Source: Nocardia brasiliensis ATCC 700358 (GTDB lineage Bacteria; Actinomycetota; Actinomycetes; Mycobacteriales; Mycobacteriaceae). From it: a stretch of DNA of 64,000 bases. The notes under the pieces were generated by a model. It saw nothing but the letters and a program-made list of their open reading frames with translations. It was not told the origin of the DNA and made no database searches. Numbering within the stretch: position 1 is the first letter of the stretch; every line of letters begins with the position of its first letter. Made by a program: the position numbers and the translations under genes. Positions 35,244 through 44,538 of the stretch are shown here, piece after piece. The DNA lies in contig NC_018681.1 of the NCBI RefSeq assembly GCF_000250675.2, positions 4,774,001 to 4,838,000 of the forward strand, read 5' to 3'.

Positions 35244-36527
35244 TCAGCAGGTCCGGTACCGGACCGAGAAGGGCTCTGCGGCGGACGCAGGCGGGTGGTT
35301 TGCGGGATACGCGCGATTGGTGACGGTCATCGACAGGCTTGGTTCGAGGCAAATGCGTCTCAATCCTTCGGGGGTGAAGTAGTCGTCGGGGTCGGTGGTG
35401 ACCAAATAGTCGATCTCGGGCGCACCCAGCTCCGCGACGATCGGAAGATGCTGCTCGGCCAGCACTCTCGCGTCGTCGAGATTCCCCGAGTGGAGCTGCT
35501 CGGTGACCTGAGGTCGCGGTGGCCGTGCCGGTAGGGCGGTCCCCGAAGCCATCAGCACGCTGTGCGGCATGGATCGGTCTTCGTTGAGTCGTTGCCAGAC
35601 AGAGAATTCGAGTTCGGTCGGGTACCGGTTGGCCACGGACAGCGACCCGCTCCCGGCGGCGGCGGGACCTATCTGCCAGCGCGCCCCCGACAGCCCGGGA
35701 AACTCCTGCATCAGGCGTCGGTACGTGTCGGTGACACCACCGAAATCGCTCGCGCGCATTAGTTTCACGGAGATATCACCGACGCCGACATCTCCTCGCT
35801 CGAACTGATCGCTTGATCCGTAGGAGTAGTGGGCCCACGTGCGGTAGGTCCACTTCACCTCGTCCTCGGGAAGAGCCTCGGTCAAGGCGAACCACAGACC
35901 GGCGCGGTCCGGCGCCTCGACGAACCCGGGCTTCCCGGCCCTGAAGGAGCTTCCGGACTGTTCGCGACGGACTTCCAGCTCTGTCTCCCACTGAGCGAAA
36001 TCCGTTGCGGCCCCCACCTGGTCGCGGAACGCCTCGATCACCGCCTTGGCCTGCGCCGCCGACGCTTCCCCGGACAGCACGACGACCGTCGAGAACAGAC
36101 CGTCGATCTCGGTCGACACCCGGTGGACTCCCGGCAGCCGGCCGAGCACAGTCGCGATATCCCTTGCCTCCCGGGTCAGCGCCGGTCGGTCGTCGAAGGG
36201 CGCGACGGTCATGAGTTGCCAACCGCTGCAGGAGGACACGAAAACGCCGGCTGCCGCGATCACCGCCCATTTGAACCGCGGCCGACCGTGACGCCCGGTG
36301 CGGTAGAGCAGCACCGCGCCCACGATCAGCGAGAGTCCGACACCGGCAGCGGTCATCCCCAGCGAAAGGGAGTAGGGCGCCAACGTGTTCCGGCACTCCA
36401 GGTAGTAGCAGGCGTCGGCGAACGTCACCGACAGCAGCACGGACAGACCGGCGAGGACGGCAACAGCGAAGACGATCCAGGCCGCGTGGCTTCCGCCGAA
36501 ACGCTGCCAGGGCTGCAGGGTGGGCAC
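35244..36527 (-). CDS. Hypothetical membrane-anchored protein
   Basis: 427 aa. Three hydrophobic segments lie in the first 105 residues (about 16-36, 55-74, 87-104); the remainder is predicted extracytoplasmic and soluble. The third segment ends VFVSSCSGW, which resembles a lipobox but lies far inside the protein, so it is probably a transmembrane helix. The soluble part has no motif I recognise. Its repeated pattern of short strands and helices (GLFSTVVVLSGEASAAQAKAVIEAFRD and similar, described here in part) recalls BON-like or mechanosensory domains only weakly. GTG start. The 127 bp upstream and 116 bp downstream hold no clear site apart from the Ddn operator. Confidence 0.6.
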   Translation of the reverse strand: MPTLQPWQRFGGSHAAWIVFAVAVLAGLSVLLSVTFADACYYLECRNTLAPYSLSLGMTAAGVGLSLIVGAVLLYRTGRHGRPRFKWAVIAAAGVFVSSCSGWQLMTVAPFDDRPALTREARDIATVLGRLPGVHRVSTEIDGLFSTVVVLSGEASAAQAKAVIEAFRDQVGAATDFAQWETELEVRREQSGSSFRAGKPGFVEAPDRAGLWFALTEALPEDEVKWTYRTWAHYSYGSSDQFERGDVGVGDISVKLMRASDFGGVTDTYRRLMQEFPGLSGARWQIGPAAAGSGSLSVANRYPTELEFSVWQRLNEDRSMPHSVLMASGTALPARPPRPQVTEQLHSGNLDDARVLAEQHLPIVAELGAPEIDYLVTTDPDDYFTPEGLRRICLEPSLSMTVTNRAYPANHPPASAAEPFSVRYRTC

Positions 36528-36654
36528 GAGGCTACGATAGCGAGCCGCGAGACGCTTGTGGTGTTGCGCCTGTGGAGATTTCGTGCAGAAGATACCGCCG
36601 GTTCCTCGGCAGCAGATGGGACCGCCGCACCACTCGGCAGCGGCGATTCAGCCC

Positions 36655-37215
<561 letters not shown>

Positions 37216-37243
37216 TCGATGGTCCTTTCAGTGGGGGCAGGGG

Positions 37244-38008
37244 TCAGCCGAATTGGAGGGAACGTTTCGCCAGGCCGTTCCAGAAGCCGTCGATCACGCT
37301 GCGCTGGGTGCTCAGGTCGGCGTCGGCCGCGCCGAGCGCGACGAACAGCGGCGCGAAGTGTTCGGTCCGCGGGTGCGCCGCCGCCGCGGCCGGGGCCTTC
37401 TGCTCGAAATCGAGCAGGGCGTCGACATCCCCGGCGGCCAGCGCCCGGCGACCCCAGTCGTCGAACTCGGTCATCACCGGATGCACCGAGCCGTCCTGGG
37501 TCAGCGCGCGCAGATTGTGGGTGAAGAAACCGCTGCCGACGATCAGCACGCCTTGGTCGCGCAGCGGCGCGAGTTTGCGGCCGAGGTCCAGCAGACCGGA
37601 CGGGTCGAGCGTCGGCATCGACAGTTGCAGCACGGGCACGTCGGCCGCCGGGTACATCTCCACCAGCGGCACGTACGCCCCGTGGTCGAGCCCGCGATCG
37701 GGCACGTCGTGCACCGAGCGGCCGGGGGCGCGCAGCAGTTTGCGCACGTCGTCGGCGAGTTCGGGCGCCCCGGGCGCGGGATAGGTCACGTCGTAGTAGT
37801 GCTGCGGGAAGCCCCAGAAGTCGTAGACCAGCGGAACCGTCGCGGTCGCACCGACGGCGAGCGGCGCGTCTTCCCAATGCGCCGAAATCATCAGTACCGC
37901 TTCGGGTTTCGGCAGTTCGGCGGACCACGCGGCCAACTGCCCCGGCCATACCGCGTCATCGGCCAGCGGCGGGGCGCCGTGCGAGAGGTACACCACGGGC
38001 ATTCGCAT
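37244..38008 (-). CDS. DODA-type class III extradiol ring-cleavage dioxygenase
   Basis: 254 aa. Motifs of the zinc/iron DODA family (YgiD-like) are VVYLSHGAPPL, MISAHWED, GLDHGAYVPL, and VGSGFFTHNLRAL, supplying the metal-ligand His residues. It cleaves or oxidises catechol-like or quinone-like aromatics. Two ATGs (38008 and 38002) are possible; GGAGG at about 38018-38022 fits either. It is divergent from the MarR gene at 38102 and shares its operator region. It is not the L-DOPA dioxygenase of the PBD pathway, which is the VOC protein at 16494. Confidence 0.85.
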   Translation of the reverse strand: MRMPVVYLSHGAPPLADDAVWPGQLAAWSAELPKPEAVLMISAHWEDAPLAVGATATVPLVYDFWGFPQHYYDVTYPAPGAPELADDVRKLLRAPGRSVHDVPDRGLDHGAYVPLVEMYPAADVPVLQLSMPTLDPSGLLDLGRKLAPLRDQGVLIVGSGFFTHNLRALTQDGSVHPVMTEFDDWGRRALAAGDVDALLDFEQKAPAAAAAHPRTEHFAPLFVALGAADADLSTQRSVIDGFWNGLAKRSLQFG

Positions 38009-38030
38009 CGGTCTCGGCCTCCAGCAAGTA

Positions 38031-38044
38031 GTTCAAATTTGAAC
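38031..38044. promoter_or_regulatory. Perfect palindromic operator 1 in the DODA/marR intergenic region
   Basis: GTTCAAATTTGAAC, a perfect 14-bp palindrome 23 bp upstream of the DODA ATG. It is almost identical to the copy at 38069-38082. Confidence 0.75.
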
Positions 38045-38068
38045 ATCTGTCGACGATGGTAGATTATC

Positions 38069-38082
38069 GTTCGAATTTGAAC
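38069..38082. promoter_or_regulatory. Palindromic operator 2 in the DODA/marR intergenic region
   Basis: GTTCGAATTTGAAC, the same palindrome with one asymmetric base, exactly 38 bp from copy 1. An A/T-rich segment between the two (AGATTAT, 38061-38067) could be a -10 box for marR. Confidence 0.75.
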
Positions 38083-38101
38083 AATAGGGAGGGTGGTCAC
38101 A

Positions 38102-38554
38102 TTGGACGAGCCCCGCTGGCTCGACGACGAAGAGATGCGGACCTGGCAGGCGTTCCTCGCCTCGACGGCACTGCTGAACCGCCGGATCGAACAGCAGCTC
38201 AAGGAGGACGCGCACCTGTCGCACACCCAGTACGAGGTGCTGGTGCGACTCGAGGACGCGCCCGGCGACGCGCTGCGGATGACCGAACTCTCCGCCGCCC
38301 TGTTCACCTCCAAGAGCGGTCTCACCTATCAGATCGGACAGCTGGAGAAGGCAGGCTTCGTCCGCCGCACCCCAGCCCCCGACGACCCCCGCGGCATCAT
38401 CGCCACCCTCACCCCCGCCGGCCGCCGCAAACTCCAGGCCGCCGCCCCCGGCCACGTCGCTCTGGTCCGCGAACTCCTGATCGACGTCCTCACCCCCGAA
38501 CAACGCAAAGCCATCGCCGACGGCCTGGGCAAGGTCGCCGCCGACCTCCGTTGA
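38102..38554 (+). CDS. MarR-family regulator of the DODA-DoxX pair
   Basis: About 150 aa. N-terminal helix, then the winged helix-turn-helix: LSHTQYEVLVRLEDAPG, LRMTELSAALFTSKSGLTYQ, FVRRTPAPDDPRGIIATLTPAGRRKL. I favour the TTG at 38102, which has AGGGAGG 9 bases upstream. The in-frame GTG at 38093 directly abuts that site. It is divergent from the DODA-DoxX genes with two palindromes in between, so autoregulation and control of that pair are likely. The 77 bp after the stop show no clear terminator. Confidence 0.83.
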   Translation: MDEPRWLDDEEMRTWQAFLASTALLNRRIEQQLKEDAHLSHTQYEVLVRLEDAPGDALRMTELSAALFTSKSGLTYQIGQLEKAGFVRRTPAPDDPRGIIATLTPAGRRKLQAAAPGHVALVRELLIDVLTPEQRKAIADGLGKVAADLR

Positions 38555-38631
38555 GCACGCAGCGCAATGATGCGGTGCGTGCCACGCGCACCGGCCGCAA
38601 CCGTCGACCACGAACGCCGAGGAGATCCCCT

Positions 38632-39675
38632 ATGACCTACGTTCCCGAACCCACCAGGTACGACGGGCCGATGCGGTATCGGCGATCGGGCCGATCCGGG
38701 CTCGATCTGCCGATGCTGTCGCTGGGCTTCTGGCACAACTTCGGCGACGACCGGCCGTATGGCACCCAGCGCGAGATCGCGCTGCGTGCCTTCGACCTGG
38801 GTATCACCCATTTCGATCTGGCGAACAATTACGGGCCGCCGTACGGGGCGGCCGAGATCAACGCCGGACGCATCCTGCGCGAGGACCTGGCTCGGTATCG
38901 CGACGAACTCGTGCTGTCCACGAAAGCGGGCTGGGACATGTGGCCCGGACCGTACGGGCAGGGCGGTGGCTCGCGCAAGTATGTGCTCGCCTCGCTCGAC
39001 CAGTCACTGACCCGGCTCGGCGTGGACTACGTCGACATCTTCTATTCGCACCGGTTCGACCCGACGACACCGCTGGAGGAGACCGCGTCGGCGCTGCACA
39101 CCGCGGTGCAGCAGGGCAAAGCGCTCTATGTCGGCATCTCGTCGTACACCGCGCAGGATTCGCGCACGATCGCGGGGCTGCTGCGGGAGCTGGGCACGCC
39201 GCTGCTCATCCACCAGCCGTCGTACTCGATGCTGAACCGCTGGATCGAGACCGAAGGACTGCTCGACGCCGCCGCCGAGGCGGGCTTCGGCGTCATCGGC
39301 TTCACCGCGCTGGCCCAGGGCCTGCTCACCGCGAAATATCTGGACGGCATTCCGCGGGAATCGCGGGCCGCCCAGGACAAGTCGTTCCAGAACGAGCTGC
39401 TCACCCCCGCGATGATCGACCGGCTGCGCAAGCTCCACGCCCTCGCCGAGCGGCGCGGCCAGACGCTCGCGCAGCTCGCGCTCGCGTGGGCGCTGCGCGA
39501 CGAGCGGGTGACGTCCCTGGTCATCGGCGCGTCCACGACCGGCCAGCTCGAGCAGAACGTCGCCGCGCTCGACGGCCTCGAGTTCCGCGCCGAGGAACTG
39601 GCCGAGATCGACGCCCTGCTCGACGACGACGGAGCGGTCGATCTGTGGCGGTCGGCCCGCGAGGGCACGCTCTGA
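38632..39675 (+). CDS. Aldo/keto reductase (YghZ-like, potassium-channel-beta group)
   Basis: 347 aa TIM-barrel NADPH reductase. It has RRSGRSGLDLPMLSLG, FDLANNYGPPYGAAE (the catalytic Tyr region), LVLSTKAGWDMWPGPYG, YVDIFYSHRFDP and the C-terminal cofactor segment SLVIGASTTGQLEQN. It matches the L-glyceraldehyde 3-phosphate reductase subgroup. The ATG at 38632 follows GAGGAG. It lies downstream of marR in the same direction, but the physiological substrate is unknown. Confidence 0.88.
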   Translation: MTYVPEPTRYDGPMRYRRSGRSGLDLPMLSLGFWHNFGDDRPYGTQREIALRAFDLGITHFDLANNYGPPYGAAEINAGRILREDLARYRDELVLSTKAGWDMWPGPYGQGGGSRKYVLASLDQSLTRLGVDYVDIFYSHRFDPTTPLEETASALHTAVQQGKALYVGISSYTAQDSRTIAGLLRELGTPLLIHQPSYSMLNRWIETEGLLDAAAEAGFGVIGFTALAQGLLTAKYLDGIPRESRAAQDKSFQNELLTPAMIDRLRKLHALAERRGQTLAQLALAWALRDERVTSLVIGASTTGQLEQNVAALDGLEFRAEELAEIDALLDDDGAVDLWRSAREGTL

Positions 39676-39714
39676 CCCCGGAACCCCTTCGCGCACAAGC
39701 GAGTCAGGGAAATA

Positions 39715-39738
39715 CCGGAGGCCGATACCATCCTCCGG
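39715..39738. terminator. Possible terminator hairpin after the aldo/keto reductase
   Basis: CCGGAGG (39715-39721) and CCTCCGG (39732-39738) are perfect 7-bp arms with a 10-bp loop. A short outer TCAG/CTGA pairing adds stability. No T-tract follows. Confidence 0.4.
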
Positions 39739-39778
39739 GCTGACGACGAACCGTCTGCCCGCTGCATAGTGTGCCCGC

Positions 39779-40675
39779 ATGACCCCAGGGCGACCCGACG
39801 CTCCACCGTTACCCGACCGCCGTCGACTCGCCCAGCGGGGCGTCGGCCTATTCCTCGTCGCGCTGGTCGCGCTGTCCGCACCGGCCATGATCTTCGCGGT
39901 CGTGGCGCGCAACGAAATCGGCATCCTGCTGCTCATGTGGGCGCCGGGCGTCGCCTCGCTGCTCGCCCGGCTGCTGCTGCGCGAGGGATTCGGCGATATC
40001 TCGCTGCGCTTCGGCGGCCGGCGCGGCTGGTGGGCCTGCCTGTTCGCGCTCGGCTATCCGGTGGTCGTCGCGGGGGCCGCGTACGGCGTCGGCTGGCTCA
40101 CCGGCCTGGCCGAGTTCAGCACGCCGGACGGCGAAGCCACGGGCTGGTTCGCCTTCGCGGTCCAACTGCTCATCGGCCTGGTGCCCGGCACCGCCATCGG
40201 CCTGGTGTTCGCGCTCGGCGAGGAACTCGGATGGCGCGGCTATCTGCTCACCCGGCTCATCGACGCGGGCATACCGCGGCCGATTCTGGTCGGCGGATTG
40301 ATCTGGGCCGCTTGGCATCTGCCGTTGATCATCGGTGGCAACTATCTGAGCGGCAACGGCGGTTCCGTGCTGGTGATCGCCCCGCTGTTCGTGATCCAAA
40401 TCGTCGTGGTCTCCTATGTTTTCGCGCGAGTGCGGCTGGATACCGGCAGCGTCTGGCCCGCCGTCGTGCTGCACGCGTCGTGGAATTCGGTGATTCAATC
40501 CGTATTCGACACCCACACCACGGGCGCGCGGGCATGGCTGTGGCTCGGCGAACAAGGACTACTACTGTTGGCCGCCAACGCGATCTGTGTATTCCTGCTC
40601 TACCGGCGTCCGGGAAGATTCCTGCGCCGACCACTTTCGAGCGCGTCGGATTCGGCCGCACAAAATGGCAGTTGA
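39779..40675 (+). CDS. CPBP family intramembrane glutamic endopeptidase
   Basis: 298 aa multi-pass membrane protein. The CPBP/Abi motif 1 is ALGEELGWRGYLLTRL, motif 2 AAWHLPLII, and the third conserved spot VLHASWNS, which supply the Glu/His active site. Such proteases act in protein maturation or bacteriocin immunity. No peptide precursor is adjacent, so the target is unknown. The 104 bp after the gene show no recognisable site. Confidence 0.85.
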   Translation: MTPGRPDAPPLPDRRRLAQRGVGLFLVALVALSAPAMIFAVVARNEIGILLLMWAPGVASLLARLLLREGFGDISLRFGGRRGWWACLFALGYPVVVAGAAYGVGWLTGLAEFSTPDGEATGWFAFAVQLLIGLVPGTAIGLVFALGEELGWRGYLLTRLIDAGIPRPILVGGLIWAAWHLPLIIGGNYLSGNGGSVLVIAPLFVIQIVVVSYVFARVRLDTGSVWPAVVLHASWNSVIQSVFDTHTTGARAWLWLGEQGLLLLAANAICVFLLYRRPGRFLRRPLSSASDSAAQNGS

Positions 40676-40779
40676 TGCGCGATTGCACATTGCGATCCCG
40701 GTGACCGTAATACTGGCCGAGCCGCGCCCGGCCTGGTTTCCTCATCCGTAATCATCCGGGTGGAGCGAAAGGTCGTGGA

Positions 40780-41688
40780 ATGTCGGTGCAGGTGGTCAAG
40801 CTCGGTGCGCACATCGGCGCCCGAATCGAGGGAGTCCGGCTCGGCGGTGGCTTGGACGGTGCGACCGTCGCCACCGTGCGCGCCGCGCTCAACGAGCACA
40901 AGGTGATCTTCTTCCGGGAACAGCACCACCTCACCGAGGACGGCCAGTACGAATTCGCCGAACTGCTCGGCACCCCGACCACACCGCACCCGACGCTCAC
41001 CTCCGCGGGCGTGAAGAGCCTGGCCATCGACTCCCACCACGGCCGGTCCAATACCTGGCACACCGATGTCACCTTCGTCGACCGCGTGCCGAAGGCCTCC
41101 ATCCTGCGCGCGGTCACGCTGCCGAGCTACGGCGGCGCGACCACCTGGGCCTCGACCGTCGCCGCCTACAACTCGCTGCCGGAGCCGCTGCGGCGGCTGG
41201 CCGACAGCCTGCGCGCGCGGCACACCAACCAGTACGACTACGCGGCCACCGTCGAGGATCGCCCGGACGAGAACGCGCGCGCTTACCGCCGCGAATTCGA
41301 GTCGACCTACTTCGAGACCGAACATCCGGTGGTCCGGGTGCACCCGGAGACCGGCGAGCGCGCACTGCTGCTGGGCTGCTTCGTCAAGCAGATCGTGGGC
41401 CTGTCCAGCAGCGAGTCGCAGGCGCTGTTCCGGTTGTTCCAGGATCGGGTGACCCGGCTCGAGCACACCGTCCGGTGGAACTGGTCGCTCGGCGACGTGG
41501 CCATCTGGGACAACCGTGCCACCCAGCACTACGCGATCGACGACTACGACGGCGCGGAGCACCGCAGGCTCACCCGGATCACCCTGGCCGGCGATATCCC
41601 GGTCGGCGTCGACGGCACGTCCAGCACCGTGATCGCGGGAAATGCCGAATCCTACTCCGCCGTCGATCCACTTACCACGGCGGCTTAG
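40780..41688 (+). CDS. TauD/TfdA family Fe(II)/2-oxoglutarate dioxygenase
   Basis: 302 aa. The metal facial triad is NTWHTDVTFVD plus the distal His in NRATQHYAIDDY. The 2-oxoglutarate Arg is in HRRLTRITLAGD. It hydroxylates a small acid substrate such as taurine or an alkyl sulfate; the subgroup cannot be fixed from sequence. The start at ATG 40780 gives the family N-terminus directly. Downstream lie a hairpin and the osmoprotectant transporter genes. Confidence 0.87.
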   Translation: MSVQVVKLGAHIGARIEGVRLGGGLDGATVATVRAALNEHKVIFFREQHHLTEDGQYEFAELLGTPTTPHPTLTSAGVKSLAIDSHHGRSNTWHTDVTFVDRVPKASILRAVTLPSYGGATTWASTVAAYNSLPEPLRRLADSLRARHTNQYDYAATVEDRPDENARAYRREFESTYFETEHPVVRVHPETGERALLLGCFVKQIVGLSSSESQALFRLFQDRVTRLEHTVRWNWSLGDVAIWDNRATQHYAIDDYDGAEHRRLTRITLAGDIPVGVDGTSSTVIAGNAESYSAVDPLTTAA

Positions 41689-41707
41689 CCGTCCCCATCG
41701 AGTGCGA

Positions 41708-41741
41708 ATTGTTTGGACACCGGCTCGGCGGTGAAAACAAT
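41708..41741. promoter_or_regulatory. Inverted repeat between the dioxygenase and the ABC transporter
   Basis: ATTGTTT...CACCG (41708-41722) pairs with CGGTG...AAACAAT (41729-41741) around a GCTCGG loop. It may be a terminator for the dioxygenase or an operator for the transporter operon. The remaining sequence to 41882 shows only the GAGGGGAA ribosome site. Confidence 0.4.
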
Positions 41742-41882
41742 CGCGAGATCGGCAACCCGGCGATCCGCGCGCAGCGCGCCATCCAGAACCGCACACGAAG
41801 TCTCGATTACGCTTTGACGGCTCGCGTCCGGTGATTACGCACCCGCAGGTACCGACCGGTCTTGCCCGACGAGGGGAATCGC

Positions 41883-42527
41883 GTGGATTTATGGAGTTAT
41901 ATCCGAGGGCGGGGCGAATTCCTCGCGTTCCTCACTTATCAGCATGCCTCCCTGGCGTTTCAGACCGTCCTGGTCGGAACCGTCGTCGCGGTGCTCATCG
42001 CGGTCGCGGTCTATCGGCTGCCGCTGCTGGCCGCGCTCTCGCTCACCTCTAGCCGGGTGGCGCTGACCATTCCGTCGCTGGCCCTGCTCGCCCTGCTGCT
42101 GGTGCCGTTCGGATTGGGCGTGGTCCCCTCGTTTCTCATGCTGACGTTCTTCGCGGCGCTGCCGGTGATCGGCAACGCGATCGTGGGGTTGCGCGCGGTG
42201 CCGCCCTCGGTCATCGAGTCCGCCAAAGGCATCGGCTTTTCCCGGCTGCGTATCCTGCTCACCGTCGAATTGCCGATCGCCTGGCCGGTGATCCTCACCG
42301 GCATCAGGGTTTCCACTCAGATGATCGTCGGCGTGGCCGCCATCGTCGCCTACGTCCTCGGCCCCGGCCTCGGGTCGCTGATCTTCAACGGCCTGTCCCG
42401 GCTCGGTGGCGCCAACGCCATCGAGATGGCGTTGACCGGCACCATCCTCATCGTCCTCATCGCGTTGGTGTTCGACGCACTCCTCGTCCTGCTCGGCCGC
42501 CTCACGATCGCAAAGGGACTGTCATGA
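41883..42527 (+). CDS. Osmoprotectant ABC transporter permease (OpuCB-like)
   Basis: 214 aa, about five to six membrane segments. It has the binding-protein-dependent permease (EAA) loop FAALPVIGNAIVGLRAVPPSVIESAKGIG. The GTG at 41883 has GAGGGGAA upstream; a TTG at 41862 is less likely. It is the first gene of a four-gene operon whose members overlap by 4 bp. The order permease-ATPase-permease-binding protein is that of OpuC/ProVWX-type quaternary amine uptake systems. Confidence 0.85.
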   Translation: MDLWSYIRGRGEFLAFLTYQHASLAFQTVLVGTVVAVLIAVAVYRLPLLAALSLTSSRVALTIPSLALLALLLVPFGLGVVPSFLMLTFFAALPVIGNAIVGLRAVPPSVIESAKGIGFSRLRILLTVELPIAWPVILTGIRVSTQMIVGVAAIVAYVLGPGLGSLIFNGLSRLGGANAIEMALTGTILIVLIALVFDALLVLLGRLTIAKGLS

Positions 42528-43804
42528 CCGAAGTGACCAGCCGCCCCGCTCCGCCCGCGCCGGAGCGCAACGTGACCGGCGCCGACATAAAACTCGACGC
42601 CGTAGTCAAGCGCTACCGCGGCCAGGACGCGCCCGCGGTAGCGCGGCTCGACCTGGAGATCGACGCCGGTGACATCGTCGCGTTCGTCGGTCCGTCCGGC
42701 TGCGGCAAGACCACGACGTTGAAGATGATCAACCGGCTGATCGAACCGACCGAGGGCCGGATCTTCATCGACGGCCGCGATGTCACCCGCGAGGACCCGG
42801 ACAAGCTGCGGCAGTCGATCGGGTACGTCATCCAGTCCGGCGGACTGTTCCCGCACTGGACCGTCGCCAAGAACGTCGGCGCCATCCCGCGGGTGCTCGG
42901 CTGGGACAAGAAGCGGATCGCCGAACGCACCGAATACCTGCTCGATCTCGTCGGGCTGGATCCCGATACGTTCGCCGACCGGCTACCCAAGGACATGTCC
43001 GGCGGCCAGCAGCAGCGGGTCGGCGTCGCCCGCGCGCTCGCCGCGGACCCGCCGGTCCTGCTGATGGACGAACCGTTCGGCGCGGTGGACCCGATCACCC
43101 GGGTGCGCTTGCAGGACAGCCTGATCGCGATCCAGCACGAACTCGGCAAGACCATCGTGATCGTGACGCACGATTTCGAGGAGGCCACCAAACTCGGTGA
43201 CAAGGTGCTGATCCTGTCCGAGGGCGGGCATGTCGAGCAGTACGCGAGCCCGGAGGAGATCCTCACCGACCCGGCCACGCCGTTCGTCGAGGAGTTCGTC
43301 GGGTCCGGCGCGAAGCTGGCGTATCTCACCGTGTCCCGGGTGCGCGACGTCGAATACGACGAGGTGGTCACCGCCCGGGTCGGCGAACCCGCGCAGGGCG
43401 TGATCCAGCGCGCGATGGCGGCCGGGCACACCTGGGTCGTGGTCGTCGACGAGGCCGGGCGGCCGCGGTCGTGGCCCTCGCTCACCGAGCTGGGGACCAA
43501 ACCGGAGGTCTCGGACTTCCTCGATCGGCGCCTGCCGGTGGTCGCCCGCTCCTCCACGCTCAACGATGCGCTCGACGCCATGCTCGCGGCCAGTCAAGGG
43601 GCCGCGCTCGTCACCGACGGTCGCGGCGCCGTCGTCGGCGCGCTCAGCATCGGCACGGTGACCGAGACGATCCAGGCCAAACTCGCCGAGGTGCGATCGG
43701 ACGAGCCCGACCTGTCCTACGAAACCTACGTCGACGGCACCGATCCCGCGCCGACGCCGGTGGTCGCCGCCGACGACGAACCCGGATCGGCCGAGCCGGC
43801 ATGA
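42524..43804 (+). CDS. Osmoprotectant ABC transporter ATP-binding protein with CBS region (OpuCA-like)
   Basis: 426 aa. Walker A is GPSGCGKTTTLKMI, the signature DMSGGQQQRVGVARAL, and Walker B VLLMDEPFGAVDP. The C-terminal third carries CBS-like segments (RRLPVVARSSTLNDALDAML, ALVTDGRGAVVGALSIG), typical of the glycine betaine/carnitine/choline group where CBS pairs sense ionic strength. ATG overlaps the upstream permease stop (ATGA). Confidence 0.9.
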   Translation: MTEVTSRPAPPAPERNVTGADIKLDAVVKRYRGQDAPAVARLDLEIDAGDIVAFVGPSGCGKTTTLKMINRLIEPTEGRIFIDGRDVTREDPDKLRQSIGYVIQSGGLFPHWTVAKNVGAIPRVLGWDKKRIAERTEYLLDLVGLDPDTFADRLPKDMSGGQQQRVGVARALAADPPVLLMDEPFGAVDPITRVRLQDSLIAIQHELGKTIVIVTHDFEEATKLGDKVLILSEGGHVEQYASPEEILTDPATPFVEEFVGSGAKLAYLTVSRVRDVEYDEVVTARVGEPAQGVIQRAMAAGHTWVVVVDEAGRPRSWPSLTELGTKPEVSDFLDRRLPVVARSSTLNDALDAMLAASQGAALVTDGRGAVVGALSIGTVTETIQAKLAEVRSDEPDLSYETYVDGTDPAPTPVVAADDEPGSAEPA

Positions 43805-44538
43805 GCAGGCTGCGGCGCGTGCCGCTCGACGTGTGGTTCGAACCGATCATCATCGTCGTCATCGGTCTCGGCTATATCCTCTGGTACCGGTCCACGACCT
43901 TCACCCCCACCGAGCAAGCGTCCCTGGCCTGGGACAACTTGCAGACTACGATCCTCGCCCACATCAAACTCACCGTTGTGGCCACGCTGATCGTGGTCGT
44001 CATCGCCATCCCGCTCGGCATCGCGCTCACCCGGCCCGCGCTCGAACGCGTCGAACCCCTCGCGGTGAACATCGCCAATATCGGGCAGGCCGCGCCGGCG
44101 GTCGGCCTGCTGGTGCTGTTCACTTTCTGGCTCGGCACCGGATTCCGCACGGCGATAGTCGGTCTCGTCGTGTACGCGATCCTGCCGATCCTGCAGAACA
44201 CCATCGTCGGACTGAGGCAGGTGGACCATCGCACCATCGAGGCCTCGCGCGGAATCGGCTACTCCGGCAGCCGGACGTTGTTCCAGGTGGAGTTGCCGCT
44301 CGCGGTGCCGGTCATCCTCAACGGCGTGCGCACCGCGCTGGTCATCCTGGTCGGCACGGCGACGCTGAGCACGTTCATCGGTGCGACCAGCCTCGGCACG
44401 CTGATCACCACGGGTGTCACGCTGTTCCTGCCGAAACTGCTCGTCTCCGGCGCGATCCTGGTGGGCCTGCTGGCTTTGACCATCGACTGGCTGGGCCGGC
44501 TCGTCGAACTCGCCGCGACGCCGCGGGGCATCGCATGA
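43801..44538 (+). CDS. Osmoprotectant ABC transporter permease (OpuCD-like)
   Basis: 245 aa with about six membrane segments and the EAA loop AILPILQNTIVGLRQVDHRTIEASRGIG. It is the second permease of the operon, with ATGA overlap to the ATPase gene. A large open frame upstream of 43801 is a shadow of the ATPase gene. Confidence 0.87.
   Translation: MSRLRRVPLDVWFEPIIIVVIGLGYILWYRSTTFTPTEQASLAWDNLQTTILAHIKLTVVATLIVVVIAIPLGIALTRPALERVEPLAVNIANIGQAAPAVGLLVLFTFWLGTGFRTAIVGLVVYAILPILQNTIVGLRQVDHRTIEASRGIGYSGSRTLFQVELPLAVPVILNGVRTALVILVGTATLSTFIGATSLGTLITTGVTLFLPKLLVSGAILVGLLALTIDWLGRLVELAATPRGIA

Noticed and set aside
37244..38008. DODA-type dioxygenase as the L-DOPA dioxygenase of the PBD pathway
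   Set aside because: It is outside the cluster, paired with doxX and its own MarR. The VOC protein at 16494 is the correct family and is coupled to the tyrosine hydroxylase.
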